NCBI RefSeq assembly: GCF_006716265.1
Contig: NZ_VFOS01000004.1
Location: 159,111-223,110, forward strand
Direction: 5' to 3'
Length of the DNA stretch: 64,000 nucleotides
From: Rarobacter faecitabidus
GTDB lineage: Bacteria; Actinomycetota; Actinomycetes; Actinomycetales; Cellulomonadaceae
Part shown: one piece after another, positions 15,784 through 24,230 of the stretch
Numbering within the stretch: the stretch's first letter is position 1
Layout: each line of letters opens with the position of its first letter
The notes under the pieces: generated by a model
The model's input: the letters and a program-made list of their open reading frames with translations, nothing else
Databases searched by the model: none
What the model was told of the DNA's origin: nothing
Made by a program: the position numbers and the translations under genes

Positions 15784-16401
15784 CTACGCTATTTTCTCGA
15801 CCGGCTGACGCAGGATCGTCCGCAGTTTCTGTGGAGCAACTCGGCGGGGGTCGCTCAAATAAATCTCGTGATGCTTGCCCGTCATGCGCATGCCTGCCGC
15901 CGGAATGAACTCGTCGTGCATCCTCGCCAGGATCTGCGATTCATCGTCGTACGATCCGATGTGCAACGTCTGCACGCAGTTGCCCTCGTCGAGTACTTCG
16001 AGCCTAATCAGGTCGAGTTTGGCGGGCCTGTCCTTGGTCGCGAATCTGGCGACGGTGGCATCGAACATGCCCGCCGTTATCCAATCAGGAACCATGATCA
16101 TAGCGGTCCAGGACCACGTGGACTTGTCACGATTGGCGGTGAACGAAGCCATGTCCTCGGCCCACCACAGCGCCTCCAGTGGCATCACCACGTAGTCGCG
16201 ATCAAGTTCCTGCTTGCTGGCGAATTTCAGTTTGTAGGCGACCGGATAGAGCGCCGCAAGGGCATCCGCGTACTCGGTCGAAGTGTTCGGGTCACCGCGG
16301 CCGTCGATCGCCAGGTACTGCAAGGCCGGCACCTCGATGATCCTGAACCCGTTCGATGGCGCCTGGTAGCAGTCGAGAGTCTTCTTGAAGTCGGTCTTCA
16401 T
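15784..16401 (-). CDS. GyrI-like small-molecule-binding domain protein
   Basis: 205 residues. FRIIEVPALQYLAIDGRGDP at the start and KHHEIYLSDPRRVAPQKLRTILRQPV at the end are hallmarks of stand-alone GyrI-like (SOUL/GyrI superfamily) proteins. The middle holds EALWWAEDM. Such proteins bind, and some hydrolyse, hydrophobic xenobiotics; the ligand here is unknown. The ribosome site GGGAGGAG and the base before the ATG belong to the 92-nt repeat that duplicates the tRNA-Ser(TGA) 3' end, so the repeat supplies the translation start signal. Confidence 0.8.
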   Translation of the reverse strand: MKTDFKKTLDCYQAPSNGFRIIEVPALQYLAIDGRGDPNTSTEYADALAALYPVAYKLKFASKQELDRDYVVMPLEALWWAEDMASFTANRDKSTWSWTAMIMVPDWITAGMFDATVARFATKDRPAKLDLIRLEVLDEGNCVQTLHIGSYDDESQILARMHDEFIPAAGMRMTGKHHEIYLSDPRRVAPQKLRTILRQPVEKIA

Positions 16402-16600
16402 CGCTCGCTCCTCCCAAATCCCGCTCCGTCAGATAAATGTGACGAGCCCGCCCCTGACGGGACGGGCTCATCACATTTGCGGTGGGTGTGGGAGCCGTCA
16501 CTCGCTGACGCTCGCTCCTCCCAAATCCCGCTCCGTCAGATAAATGTGACGAGCCCGCCCCTGACGGGACGGGCTCATCACATTTGCGGTGGGTGTGGGA
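16402..16600. repeat. Tandem duplication of the tRNA-Ser(TGA) 3' end and terminator
   Basis: Two identical 92-nt copies (16402-16493 and 16509-16600; period 107) joined by 15 nt. Each holds a long terminator hairpin and the last about 14 nt of the tRNA. The copy breaks at GGGA within the T arm, at the same place as in the tRNA-Ser(GCT) locus, and the joint again reads CCGTCACTCGCT, then GACGCTCGCTCCTCCC. Confidence 0.9.
16542..16585 (-). terminator. Terminator hairpin of tRNA-Ser(TGA)
   Basis: On the minus strand AAATGTGATGAGCCCGTCCC pairs with GGGCGGGCTCGTCACATTT, a stem of about 19 bp with two mismatches. No strong U tract follows. An identical hairpin lies at 16435-16478. Confidence 0.75.
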
Positions 16601-16674
16601 TTTGAACCCACGGTACGGGGTCGCCGTACACCAGTTTTCAAGACTGGCTCATTCGGCCGCTCTGACAACCCACC
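16587..16674 (-). tRNA. tRNA-Ser(TGA)
   Basis: 88-nt class II tRNA: acceptor GGTGGGT/ACCCACC, anticodon stem CCAGT/ACTGG with loop CTTGAAA (anticodon TGA), long variable arm, T arm GGTTCAAATCC, discriminator G. CCA is not encoded (CAA follows). Confidence 0.95.
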
Positions 16675-16717
16675 TCGGGGAGATCACCCCGCAAAGCATC
16701 CTAACGCAAGAGCCCGC

Positions 16718-17329
16718 TCAGCCCTGACGCAGGCGGGCCATCGCGTGCTGAACGAGCGCGATGAGCGTCTGCTTCGTGGCCGCGCGGGAGCGCGCATCGG
16801 TGTACATCATCGGAACATCTGCGGGGACCTGCAGGGCCTCGCGAACATCCTCGATGCGGTGCTTCGCGATGCCGTCAAAACAGTTGACTCCGACGACGAA
16901 TGGGATGCGACGGCTCTCGAAGTAGTCGACTGCGGGGAAGCACTGGTCGAGTCGGTCGGTGTCGACAAGCACGACGCCGCCGATCGCACCCCGGACGAGG
17001 TCGTCCCACATGAACAGGAAGCGGTCCTGGCCGGGTGTGCCGAAGAGGTACAGCCATAGCGAACCGGGCAGCTCAATGCGGCCGAAGTCCATGGCGACCG
17101 TGGTCGTCGTCTTTCGGTCCGAGACTCCACCGGCGTCATCGACGCCGACCGAGTGCTCGGTCATCGCGGCTTCCGTGTTCAGCGGTTCGATATCAGATAT
17201 CGATCCGATGAAAGTCGTCTTACCTACTGCGAAACCACCGGCAACCACGATCTTGACGACTGTGGGCGCGGCTGCCTGCTGGGCAGGTGCGGTCGTTGCG
17301 GGCGCGTTGTTAGAGGGCGGAAATGCCAT
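16718..17329 (-). CDS. cvnD: Conservon GTPase CvnD
   Basis: 203 residues from the ATG at 17329 (MAFPPSNNAP), which lies inside the end of cvnC; GGAG precedes it by about 10 nt. G1 is GGFAVGKTT (about residue 31), G3 FGTPGQDR, and G4 is VGVNCFDG, all as in Cvn/MglA-like Ras-type GTPases. The first about 23 residues are a Pro/Ala-rich tail. In conservons CvnD is the switch protein that receives the signal of the sensor-kinase-like CvnA through CvnB and CvnC near the membrane. A GC-rich hairpin (16712-16738) covers the stop codon. Confidence 0.9.
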   Translation of the reverse strand: MAFPPSNNAPATTAPAQQAAAPTVVKIVVAGGFAVGKTTFIGSISDIEPLNTEAAMTEHSVGVDDAGGVSDRKTTTTVAMDFGRIELPGSLWLYLFGTPGQDRFLFMWDDLVRGAIGGVVLVDTDRLDQCFPAVDYFESRRIPFVVGVNCFDGIAKHRIEDVREALQVPADVPMMYTDARSRAATKQTLIALVQHAMARLRQG

Positions 17330-17726
17330 TGAGAACACTCTCCAGTACGCTCAGGGACAAGGCTGGGCTGTTCGCGCCACCGTGACCAGTGTGAACATCA
17401 ACAGGTGTTGTGGAGTGGATGGTTAGTAGGCTCGCATCGCTTAGATCCGATACCAGGATCCGCACCACACCGAGCGGCAACTTCAGAAGTGCCGAGAACT
17501 CTGCAATAGAGACATAGTTCTCGGCGGCACTGGCCAGAATCGTCCGCTTTTCAGGAGGCAGACCCCGGGTCTGCGCTGCCTCCGGGCGCGCCGATACCAG
17601 GGTCTCAAGCGGCAAATCTGACGATGCAGAACGCACTCGTCCGCCCGTCACGGCATATGGACGCACTGTCCGCGTGACGGCATCGCTCCCCACTCCCGGG
17701 GGCCCTTGGTTCGGATTCTCAGTCAT
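17310..17726 (-). CDS. cvnC: Conservon protein CvnC (DUF742)
   Basis: 138 residues. The DUF742 core is visible as VRPYAVTGGRV (about residue 21) and LPPEKRTILASAAENYVSIAEFSALL to LSDASLLTIH (about 56-107), a winged-helix-like fold. It overlaps cvnD by 20 nt and follows cvnB by 8 nt. In the Cvn system it is thought to work with CvnB and CvnD as an accessory of the membrane-bound complex. Confidence 0.9.
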   Translation of the reverse strand: MTENPNQGPPGVGSDAVTRTVRPYAVTGGRVRSASSDLPLETLVSARPEAAQTRGLPPEKRTILASAAENYVSIAEFSALLKLPLGVVRILVSDLSDASLLTIHSTTPVDVHTGHGGANSPALSLSVLESVLNGISAL

Positions 17727-17734
17727 GACTTACC

Positions 17735-18187
17735 TCATCCAGCGGTGGGGTTGCGCGTCTCACCATCAACGGGAAGGTGCCCGCGCATCTCCGTGATCAA
17801 TTGCGGTGTCAGGGTTTGCTCCGTGCGCGTGACGAGGAGCGCCATCTCGTAACCGATCAGACCGACGTCTGCGGTCTCCTCGGCCACGACGGCAAGGACC
17901 GATCCGTTCGAAACGCTCATTAGGAACAAGAATCCCTTGTCCATCTCGACGATCGATTGCCGGACCGCCCCAGCGCCGAGTTGGCGGGCGGCTCCTCTCG
18001 TCAGGCTCGACATGCCCGAGACGATTGCGGCGAGCTGGTCGCCACTGGTCCGGTCAAGGTTCTCCGACATCGCCATGAGTAGGCCATCGGCTGAGACGAC
18101 GAGCGTGTGTCGAGTACCCGGCACAGTCCGTACGAAGTTGTCGAGCAACCATCCGAAGTTGGTTGCTTCGCTGCTTAGTGCACTCAT
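17735..18187 (-). CDS. cvnB: Conservon protein CvnB (roadblock/LC7)
   Basis: 150 residues. Roadblock/LC7 fold: GWLLDNFVRTVPGTRHTLVVSADGLL at the start, then QLAAIVSGMSSLTRGAARQL and LFLMSVSNGSVLAVVAEETADVGLIGYEMALL. Such proteins act as activators or exchange partners of Ras-like GTPases, here CvnD. It follows cvnA by 45 nt. Confidence 0.9.
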   Translation of the reverse strand: MSALSSEATNFGWLLDNFVRTVPGTRHTLVVSADGLLMAMSENLDRTSGDQLAAIVSGMSSLTRGAARQLGAGAVRQSIVEMDKGFLFLMSVSNGSVLAVVAEETADVGLIGYEMALLVTRTEQTLTPQLITEMRGHLPVDGETRNPTAG

Positions 18188-18232
18188 GGTGCCTCCTTGA
18201 TGGGAGTTCTGCGCGTGGTGCGCAGGAAGGGA

Positions 18233-21200
18233 CTAACTAGCATCATGTGAATCACCTTCCGAAGAAGGATCGCTATCGCTGACCTTCACGCCGACCTCTC
18301 TGCCTCGTGAAGTGCCGCTTTGGAACGCCGCCAACCTTGTCCTCAGCACGGACGCATCTCGCGTGATCCGCTGCTTGGTCGGGTCGTCGGCAACCGGTTC
18401 GGTGACCGGCTCCGTCTTTTGTCGTTTGACGAGGCCCCCTGCGGCGTCCGGCGTAACCTGCTGCGGCCGGTACGTCGATAGCTGACTCAGTTCGGCGAGG
18501 GCCTGATCCTGCAGGTCCGCGCGCGATGCCAGCATTGCTGCCAGTTCGGGCGACATCGAACGAGGAGTATCGGACGCGCTGAAGTCGACCGCATTCGGCG
18601 ACCACCCCTGCGGTTCGTTACCCGGGGCAGGCGTGAAGGACGCCTGCCCGTATCCAGCGCTGTCGTCAGGTGCCGCAGCCGCCCCGTGGGCGACACCCGA
18701 CTCCACCGCCTCACTGGACGCCTCTTCTGGCGTCGGAGCGAAGGTCTCAGGGAATGCTGGCGCTGTCTGCGTGGTGGCGGGCGCTACCCAACTCGTCGGA
18801 CCGGTCGGCGCGGCCAGCGATTCGGCAACGGGCGCCGCTGCGGGCACGAATGGCTCGTGCTGCGAAACCTCCGGCGTCTTCTTCTTGCCGCCGAACACCC
18901 GGGAGAAGAGGCCCTTCTTCTTCTTCGCTGGCGCGGGCGTCGTGTCCTCCGAAACCGTGAAGCTCTCCGCCGGCGCATACGCAGACTCCGCAGGCGCGCT
19001 TGCCTCAACCGGCGCATACGCGGACTCCGCGGGCGCGCTCGCGTCAACCGACGCATATGCGGACTCCGCGGGCGCGGATTCCGTCGCTACCCACGGCTCC
19101 GCCTCGTCGGCCGCCACATCGTCGGCGGGGGCGGCGAACACCGGTTCGGTTGCGCCGAAACCAATCTCGGAATCGGCCGCGTAGTCACTCGCTAGAGATG
19201 CCTGCGGTTCATGCGTGCTGTCAGTAGTGCCGAATTCGGGCAGTCCTGGCCGAGCGACCATGATCGTGTCATCGGAGAGGAAATCGTCGTCCTCCTCGAG
19301 TTGCAGTTGCGGGATGTCCTGGAAGGAATCCTGCGCCGCCCCTGGCTGCCAGACCTCGTCGGATTCGGCCTCTTGCACCGTCGCGGCCTCATCGAGCGTC
19401 GGCTCCTCTGGGGCCAGCTCCTCTGGTGCCTGCTCAGCGACTTCATCTCCGCTGGCGAGACCGTCAAGATACGTCGGGTCCTCGATGAGCGACTCGTCCA
19501 CGACCGGAAGCGGGCCCGTGAGCGCGGCGGAGACCCCCTCCGGGCCGCCGTACTCGCGCATCATGCGCTCAAGGTCGTCGGGCGCCGCGTGACGCGGTAG
19601 CACAAGCCGCGTATCGCCGTCGACCGCCTCGTCACCCGTCTGGGCAAGTGGAGCGGCCTCTGCGCCAGCATTCACCCACGAATCCGTCGTTGCGGCATCC
19701 GTGTAGCCCGGCGCGGTCCACTCGCTCTGATCGGCCACCGACTCACCAAGCGGCTCCTGCGTCGCCTCCCCTACCGTGCCATCCGCGTCGTCGCCGAACA
19801 CCGGCGGCGTCCACGCGTCGTCAACCGCAGGCGTGGCCGGCAACTCGTCCTGCCCACCAAAGCTCGGCGGCGTCCAGGATTCGGTCTCGCCCACTGCGTC
19901 CGGAGTGGCGTCCACGTCGCCGAACACCGGCGGCGTCCACGCGTCGTCAACCGCGGGCGTTGCCGGCAACTCGTCCTGCGCCCCAAAACTCGGCGGCGTC
20001 CACGTGTCCTCGCCGGACTCTGGTAGCTCGACTTGCGGCGGCGTCCACGGCTCGGGCTCGGCAGCAGTCTCCGGCTCGCCGGAAGGACGGAAACTCGCGA
20101 ACATGGACGAACGTTGCACCACGTCGTCCGCGGCGTCGGCAGCTGAATCCAGACCGGCCTCATCGCCCGAGCCCAGGTCAGCGACGGAGGGCTCGTCCAA
20201 GGCGGACGACTCGCTGCGCTCAGTCGAATCGTCGGTCGTGGCCGCGGCCAGATCCTCGGTGGTCCGGAATCGCGAGAAGATCGCCGACCGGCGCTCGGTG
20301 TCGACCGGCACCGCTTCGGCCTCGGGCTCGACGGCCTCCGGCGCCACCGCACTCGAGGCGGATCGGACGGGCAGTCCGCCACCGCCGCGCGACGGCAGGC
20401 CGCCACCAGTCTCGGGCGTGACCGCCTGCAGCGGCTGCCAGGCCTCGTCGTCAGCGGATCCGGCCTGCGGAAGGCCTTCGACATTGGGCTGCGCGAGTTC
20501 AGGCAGGACGATGAGATCCTCATCGAGCTCCGAGGCGCTGGCGGAATCGGCGCCGTCCGTGCGGCGGCGCGGCATCCCCGTTGCCGTGGTGCCATCTGTC
20601 AGCGCGGCGAGATCGACCTCTTCCACAGGGCTCGGCGGAACCCCCTCGTCCGATGTCGCGATCTCGTCCGCCGTGCGGCGAACCGGCGCAACCGGCGCAA
20701 CTGCCTGGTCGTCAAGCTCGCTATCTGTGAGCTCGGCGAACAGACTGCGCGGGAACGCGATGACGACGAGCGTGCCGCCACCGGGTGCGTTCTGGAAGTC
20801 CACCGACGCATCCAGCTTCTCGGCCAGGCGCCCGACCACGAACAGGCCGAGACGCTGCGCACCGACCGCATCGGACGCAGACCGCGACTGCACCTTCAGG
20901 CGCGCCTCACCGATCTCGTCCTCGGTCATGCCGAGACCGAAGTCGCGAATCGCCACCGACACGTAGTGCCGGTCGGCGTTCGTCGTGACCTCGACCTGCT
21001 GCGAGGGATCGGAGAACATCGTCGCGTTCTCGAGCAGCTCGGCCATGAGGTGAGCCGCGTACAGGGCGTAGTGACCGAGCATGTCCGGATCGTCGAGCAA
21101 CGTCAGGGAGATTCGGTCATAGGCCTCGATCTCGGACGATGCCGTGCGCACCACGTCGGACAGCGCCATCGACTGGCGGACGCGACGACCGGAGTCGATA

Positions 21201-22615
21201 CCCGCCAGCACGAGCAGCGACTCGGAGTTGCGTCGCATTCGGGTTGCGAGGTGGTCGAGCCGGAAGAGGTTCGACAGCACGGTCGGGTCCTCTTCGGTTC
21301 GTTCCAACTCATCGAGGAACGACAACTGACGGTTCAGCAGGGCGTGGTCGCGGCGGGCCACGTTGACGAACATCTCGGCAATGGATCCGCGAAGGGCGGC
21401 CTGCTCCTGCGCCACTTCCACGGTCGTCTCGTTCACGTCGTTGAACGCGGTTGCAAGCTGACCGATCTCGTCCCCGGACTCGACCGGGATCGGCTCGATC
21501 ACCAGGTCGGGCGTGGTACCGGGCACAGCCACCTGCTCCACCAGGGTGGGGAGCTTGTCACGAACGTCCTTGGCCGCCTCGGTCAAGCGCGAGAGCGGGT
21601 TCACGATCCGGCGGGCGATCAGGAGCGCGATAGCCAGCGAGATGATGACAGCGGCGATAGCGATGGCAACGGTCAGGATTGCCTGTGTCCGCGCCGTGTT
21701 CGCCATGTTGCCGACCTCGGCGATCAGCTTGTCACGGACCTGCACCTGGAACTGAGCGAGTTTCGTGTCGAAATCGGCAGTCGCGCTGCCCCACACGTTC
21801 GCCTGCTGGCTCGTCAGCGCCTCGGGGTTACCGGCACGGATACGGTCGCGGGCCGCAACCTGGTCGCTTGCCATCTCGGGCAGGGCGAAATCGGTGATAC
21901 CGAGGTTCGTCAGCGAGGACTGCGTCCGCGACTCAACCACCTGGTAGTCCTGAATGGAGAGGGTCGCGTTGCGCACGGCCGGGTCGTCCGCCGTGATGGA
22001 CTCGCGCTGCTGGATGACGGGCGTCGTCTGGCGCAGTTCGGTCAGGTATGCGGAACGCAGGTCGAATGCGTTGGCGTACAGGGCGAGGTAGCCCGCGACG
22101 TTGCGGTCGGAGATGGAGTCCGTGACGGTCTGGTAGAACTCTTCCTGGCTCTCGATGGCCCTGCTGTAGGTGGCAACGACGGTTGGCGTGGGGTTGCTCT
22201 CCTCGGCGGCGGCGAGGAACTCGTCCACGAGCGCGCGGTCGAGCCCTTCGAGCCCCGTCTTGGAGCGCTGCCAAGCGGCGCGGACGGCCACGGGGAATCG
22301 GTCGAAGTTAACGGCCGAGGTCTCGGAAAGGTATTGAGTGCGCAGTCCGTCCGTCGTCGCGCGAGCTCCATTGAAGTCCGCGTCGGACACCTTGACGCCC
22401 GAAGCGCGCTGCAACGTGACCGTGTACTCGTTCTGCAGAGCAGCCATCAACTCGTCGTGTGCCGGCGTCGTCCGAGCCAGCAACTCGTACTGTCGCCCAT
22501 CGAGCGCCGCAGTCACCGACTGCACTGCGATGAGCGCAGCAGCCGCGATCAGAACAATGATGGGGACTGCCAGGGTTGCAAGGATCTTTCCTCGCACACT
22601 CAGTCGGCGAAGCAT
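18233..22615 (-). CDS. cvnA: Conservon sensor histidine kinase CvnA, very long C-terminus
   Basis: 1460 residues, longer than the 800-1000 common in the family. Order: TM1 (about 10-35), extracytoplasmic nitrate-sensor-like helical domain (about 36-310), TM2 (about 315-338), HAMP (about 335-395), a dimerisation segment with NLFRLDHLATRMRRNSESLL (about 445-465), an HATPase_c domain (ELLENATMFSD, DFGLGMTEDEI, LGLFVVGRLAEKL; about 505-640). From about 650 to the end the chain is acidic, Pro/Ala-rich and probably disordered, with tandem repeats. GGAGGG lies 4 nt before the ATG. It probably senses an external signal for CvnB-D. Confidence 0.9.
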   Translation of the reverse strand: MLRRLSVRGKILATLAVPIIVLIAAAALIAVQSVTAALDGRQYELLARTTPAHDELMAALQNEYTVTLQRASGVKVSDADFNGARATTDGLRTQYLSETSAVNFDRFPVAVRAAWQRSKTGLEGLDRALVDEFLAAAEESNPTPTVVATYSRAIESQEEFYQTVTDSISDRNVAGYLALYANAFDLRSAYLTELRQTTPVIQQRESITADDPAVRNATLSIQDYQVVESRTQSSLTNLGITDFALPEMASDQVAARDRIRAGNPEALTSQQANVWGSATADFDTKLAQFQVQVRDKLIAEVGNMANTARTQAILTVAIAIAAVIISLAIALLIARRIVNPLSRLTEAAKDVRDKLPTLVEQVAVPGTTPDLVIEPIPVESGDEIGQLATAFNDVNETTVEVAQEQAALRGSIAEMFVNVARRDHALLNRQLSFLDELERTEEDPTVLSNLFRLDHLATRMRRNSESLLVLAGIDSGRRVRQSMALSDVVRTASSEIEAYDRISLTLLDDPDMLGHYALYAAHLMAELLENATMFSDPSQQVEVTTNADRHYVSVAIRDFGLGMTEDEIGEARLKVQSRSASDAVGAQRLGLFVVGRLAEKLDASVDFQNAPGGGTLVVIAFPRSLFAELTDSELDDQAVAPVAPVRRTADEIATSDEGVPPSPVEEVDLAALTDGTTATGMPRRRTDGADSASASELDEDLIVLPELAQPNVEGLPQAGSADDEAWQPLQAVTPETGGGLPSRGGGGLPVRSASSAVAPEAVEPEAEAVPVDTERRSAIFSRFRTTEDLAAATTDDSTERSESSALDEPSVADLGSGDEAGLDSAADAADDVVQRSSMFASFRPSGEPETAAEPEPWTPPQVELPESGEDTWTPPSFGAQDELPATPAVDDAWTPPVFGDVDATPDAVGETESWTPPSFGGQDELPATPAVDDAWTPPVFGDDADGTVGEATQEPLGESVADQSEWTAPGYTDAATTDSWVNAGAEAAPLAQTGDEAVDGDTRLVLPRHAAPDDLERMMREYGGPEGVSAALTGPLPVVDESLIEDPTYLDGLASGDEVAEQAPEELAPEEPTLDEAATVQEAESDEVWQPGAAQDSFQDIPQLQLEEDDDFLSDDTIMVARPGLPEFGTTDSTHEPQASLASDYAADSEIGFGATEPVFAAPADDVAADEAEPWVATESAPAESAYASVDASAPAESAYAPVEASAPAESAYAPAESFTVSEDTTPAPAKKKKGLFSRVFGGKKKTPEVSQHEPFVPAAAPVAESLAAPTGPTSWVAPATTQTAPAFPETFAPTPEEASSEAVESGVAHGAAAAPDDSAGYGQASFTPAPGNEPQGWSPNAVDFSASDTPRSMSPELAAMLASRADLQDQALAELSQLSTYRPQQVTPDAAGGLVKRQKTEPVTEPVADDPTKQRITRDASVLRTRLAAFQSGTSRGREVGVKVSDSDPSSEGDSHDAS
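19792..20002. repeat. 126-nt spaced repeat in cvnA
   Basis: Nearly identical 85-nt stretches at 19792-19876 and 19918-20002 (period 126 nt = 42 codons) encode SFGGQDELPATPAVDDAWTP. A second, shorter repeat at about 18970-19070 encodes ESAYAPVEASAP three times. Both lie in the disordered acidic part. Confidence 0.8.
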
Positions 22616-22921
22616 CGCACCCTCCAGTCACATAGCCGTCAATGCCGTGAAAGGTTCCGCGCCACGCCCGAAACCTCCTGTTGGTACTTTCGGCGCGGGA
22701 GACCCGCATCATAAATACCAAGAGCGACTTTAGCTGGTTCCCATTCGCCCTCGAGGCATGTTCGCCTGCGAGCCTGACAGGCACCGTTGCCATCGACGCT
22801 CCACGACTGTCGTCGCAGGCAAGCCTACCTGTGAACGTTCAAGTCGTGAAACCCCCGATTTCGAACCGTATTTCTTACCGCTCGCGAACGCATTTACCAC
22901 GCCCGCGCGATACCAGGACAT
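22616..22921. other. Intergenic region upstream of cvnA and downstream of serS
   Basis: 306 nt that separate two minus-strand units. I see no gene or RNA. On the minus strand TTGACG and TATGTGA lie shortly before the GGAGGG ribosome site of cvnA and may be its promoter. No clear terminator of serS is visible. Confidence 0.5.
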
Positions 22922-24193
22922 TCACGCCTTTGGAATGAGTACCTCGAGGCCCCCGAGATAGGGGCGCAACCCCTCGGGTACGGTGACCGAGCCATCGGCC
23001 TGCTGGTGGTTCTCGAGAATCGCAACGATCCAACGGGTCGTCGCGAGGGTTCCGTTGAGCGTCGCGACTGCGCGGGTCGCGCCCGACTCGGTGCGCTCGC
23101 GCACCGACAGTCGACGCGCCTGATACGTCGTGCAGTTAGAGGTCGAGGTGAGTTCCAGATATCGCTGCTGCGACGGCAACCACGCCTCGCAATCGAATTT
23201 CCGGGCGGCGGAGGAACCCAGGTCACCGGCCGCGGTGTCGATCACGCGGTACGGCAGATCGACGAGCGCCAGCATCTCCTCCTCCAGCGCGAGCAGGCGC
23301 TGGTGCTCCGCGGCGGCATCCTCCACCGTCGTGTAGCTGAACATCTCGACCTTGTGGAACTGGTGGACGCGGATGATGCCGCGCACGTCCTTGCCGTGGG
23401 ATCCGGCCTCGCGTCGATAGCAGGCCGACCAACCGGCATAGCGCAGCGGCCCGTCGGACAGGTCGATGATCTCGTCCGAGTGGTAGCCCGCGAGGGCGAC
23501 TTCGCTCGTCCCCACCAGGTAAAGGTCATCGGTGCCGAGATGGTAGATCTCGTCCGAGTGACGGCCCAGGAAGCCCGTGCCAGCCATGACCTCCGGCTTG
23601 ACCAGCGTCGGCGTGATCACCGGGGTGAATCCGGCGCGCAACGCGCAGTCGACCGCAGCGTTGAGCAGCGCCAGTTCGAGGCGGGCGCCGATACCGGTCA
23701 GGTAGTAGAAGCGGGACCCGGACACCTTGGCGCCGCGGGCGGTGTCGATCGCGCGGAGGCCCTCGCCGATGGCCAGGTGATCGGCCGGCTGGAAGCCCTC
23801 GGCGGTGAAGTCGCGTGCCTGGCCGACTTCGCGCACGACGATGTAATCGTCCTCGCCCCCGGGGGGCGCACCCTCAACCACGTTCTGGATCTGCCGCAGC
23901 AACTCGTCGAATTCGTTGCCCGCCTGGGTCGCGTCCGCCTGGAAAGCCTTGACGCGCTCCGCGAGTTCCTTGGTCTTAGCCAGGAGGGCGGGACGCTCGT
24001 CCGCGCTGGCGGTGGCGACCTGCTTGCCCATCGACTTCTGTTCGGCCCGCGCGCCCTCGAATGCGGCGAGCGACGAACGGCGACGCGCATCGGCATCGAT
24101 GATGCGATCGACGAGTTCGGGGTCCTCCCCTCGCAGACGCTGCGATTCGCGGACAAGTTCGGGTTCATCACGGAGCAGGTTGAGGTCAATCAC
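22922..24193 (-). CDS. serS: Seryl-tRNA synthetase
   Basis: 423 residues. The N-terminal coiled-coil arm is visible (about 25-105), then the class II core with motif 2 ([20 protein letters not shown]) and motif 3 ([20 protein letters not shown] and [17 protein letters not shown] near the end). It charges tRNA-Ser with serine, including the two tRNA-Ser species encoded 6-10 kb away, and also tRNA-Sec if present. The GTG start is preceded by TAGTCT exactly 6 nt upstream and no ribosome site, so the mRNA is probably leaderless. It is divergent from the dagK-like gene. Confidence 0.97.
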   Translation of the reverse strand: MIDLNLLRDEPELVRESQRLRGEDPELVDRIIDADARRRSSLAAFEGARAEQKSMGKQVATASADERPALLAKTKELAERVKAFQADATQAGNEFDELLRQIQNVVEGAPPGGEDDYIVVREVGQARDFTAEGFQPADHLAIGEGLRAIDTARGAKVSGSRFYYLTGIGARLELALLNAAVDCALRAGFTPVITPTLVKPEVMAGTGFLGRHSDEIYHLGTDDLYLVGTSEVALAGYHSDEIIDLSDGPLRYAGWSACYRREAGSHGKDVRGIIRVHQFHKVEMFSYTTVEDAAAEHQRLLALEEEMLALVDLPYRVIDTAAGDLGSSAARKFDCEAWLPSQQRYLELTSTSNCTTYQARRLSVRERTESGATRAVATLNGTLATTRWIVAILENHQQADGSVTVPEGLRPYLGGLEVLIPKA

Positions 24194-24230
24194 GCTGCCA
24201 GACTATCTGGTTACGGACTACCGTGGAGGC
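24194..24230. promoter_or_regulatory. Divergent leaderless promoters of serS and the lipid kinase
   Basis: 37 nt hold both -10 boxes: TAGTCT (24205-24200, minus) and TACCGT (24219-24224, plus), each exactly 6 nt before its start codon. The two transcripts would begin at their start codons, and the -35 regions would reach into the opposite genes. Confidence 0.6.

Noticed and set aside
14062..16600. CRISPR array
   Set aside because: Only two long copies at each site, separated by 15-16 nt of shared sequence; no spacers and no cas genes.
18600..22714. Long plus-strand open frames antisense to cvnA
   Set aside because: They arise from the skewed third-base composition of high-GC DNA; their products are low-complexity, rich in Arg, Ser and Ala, and no ribosome site or neighbour supports them.
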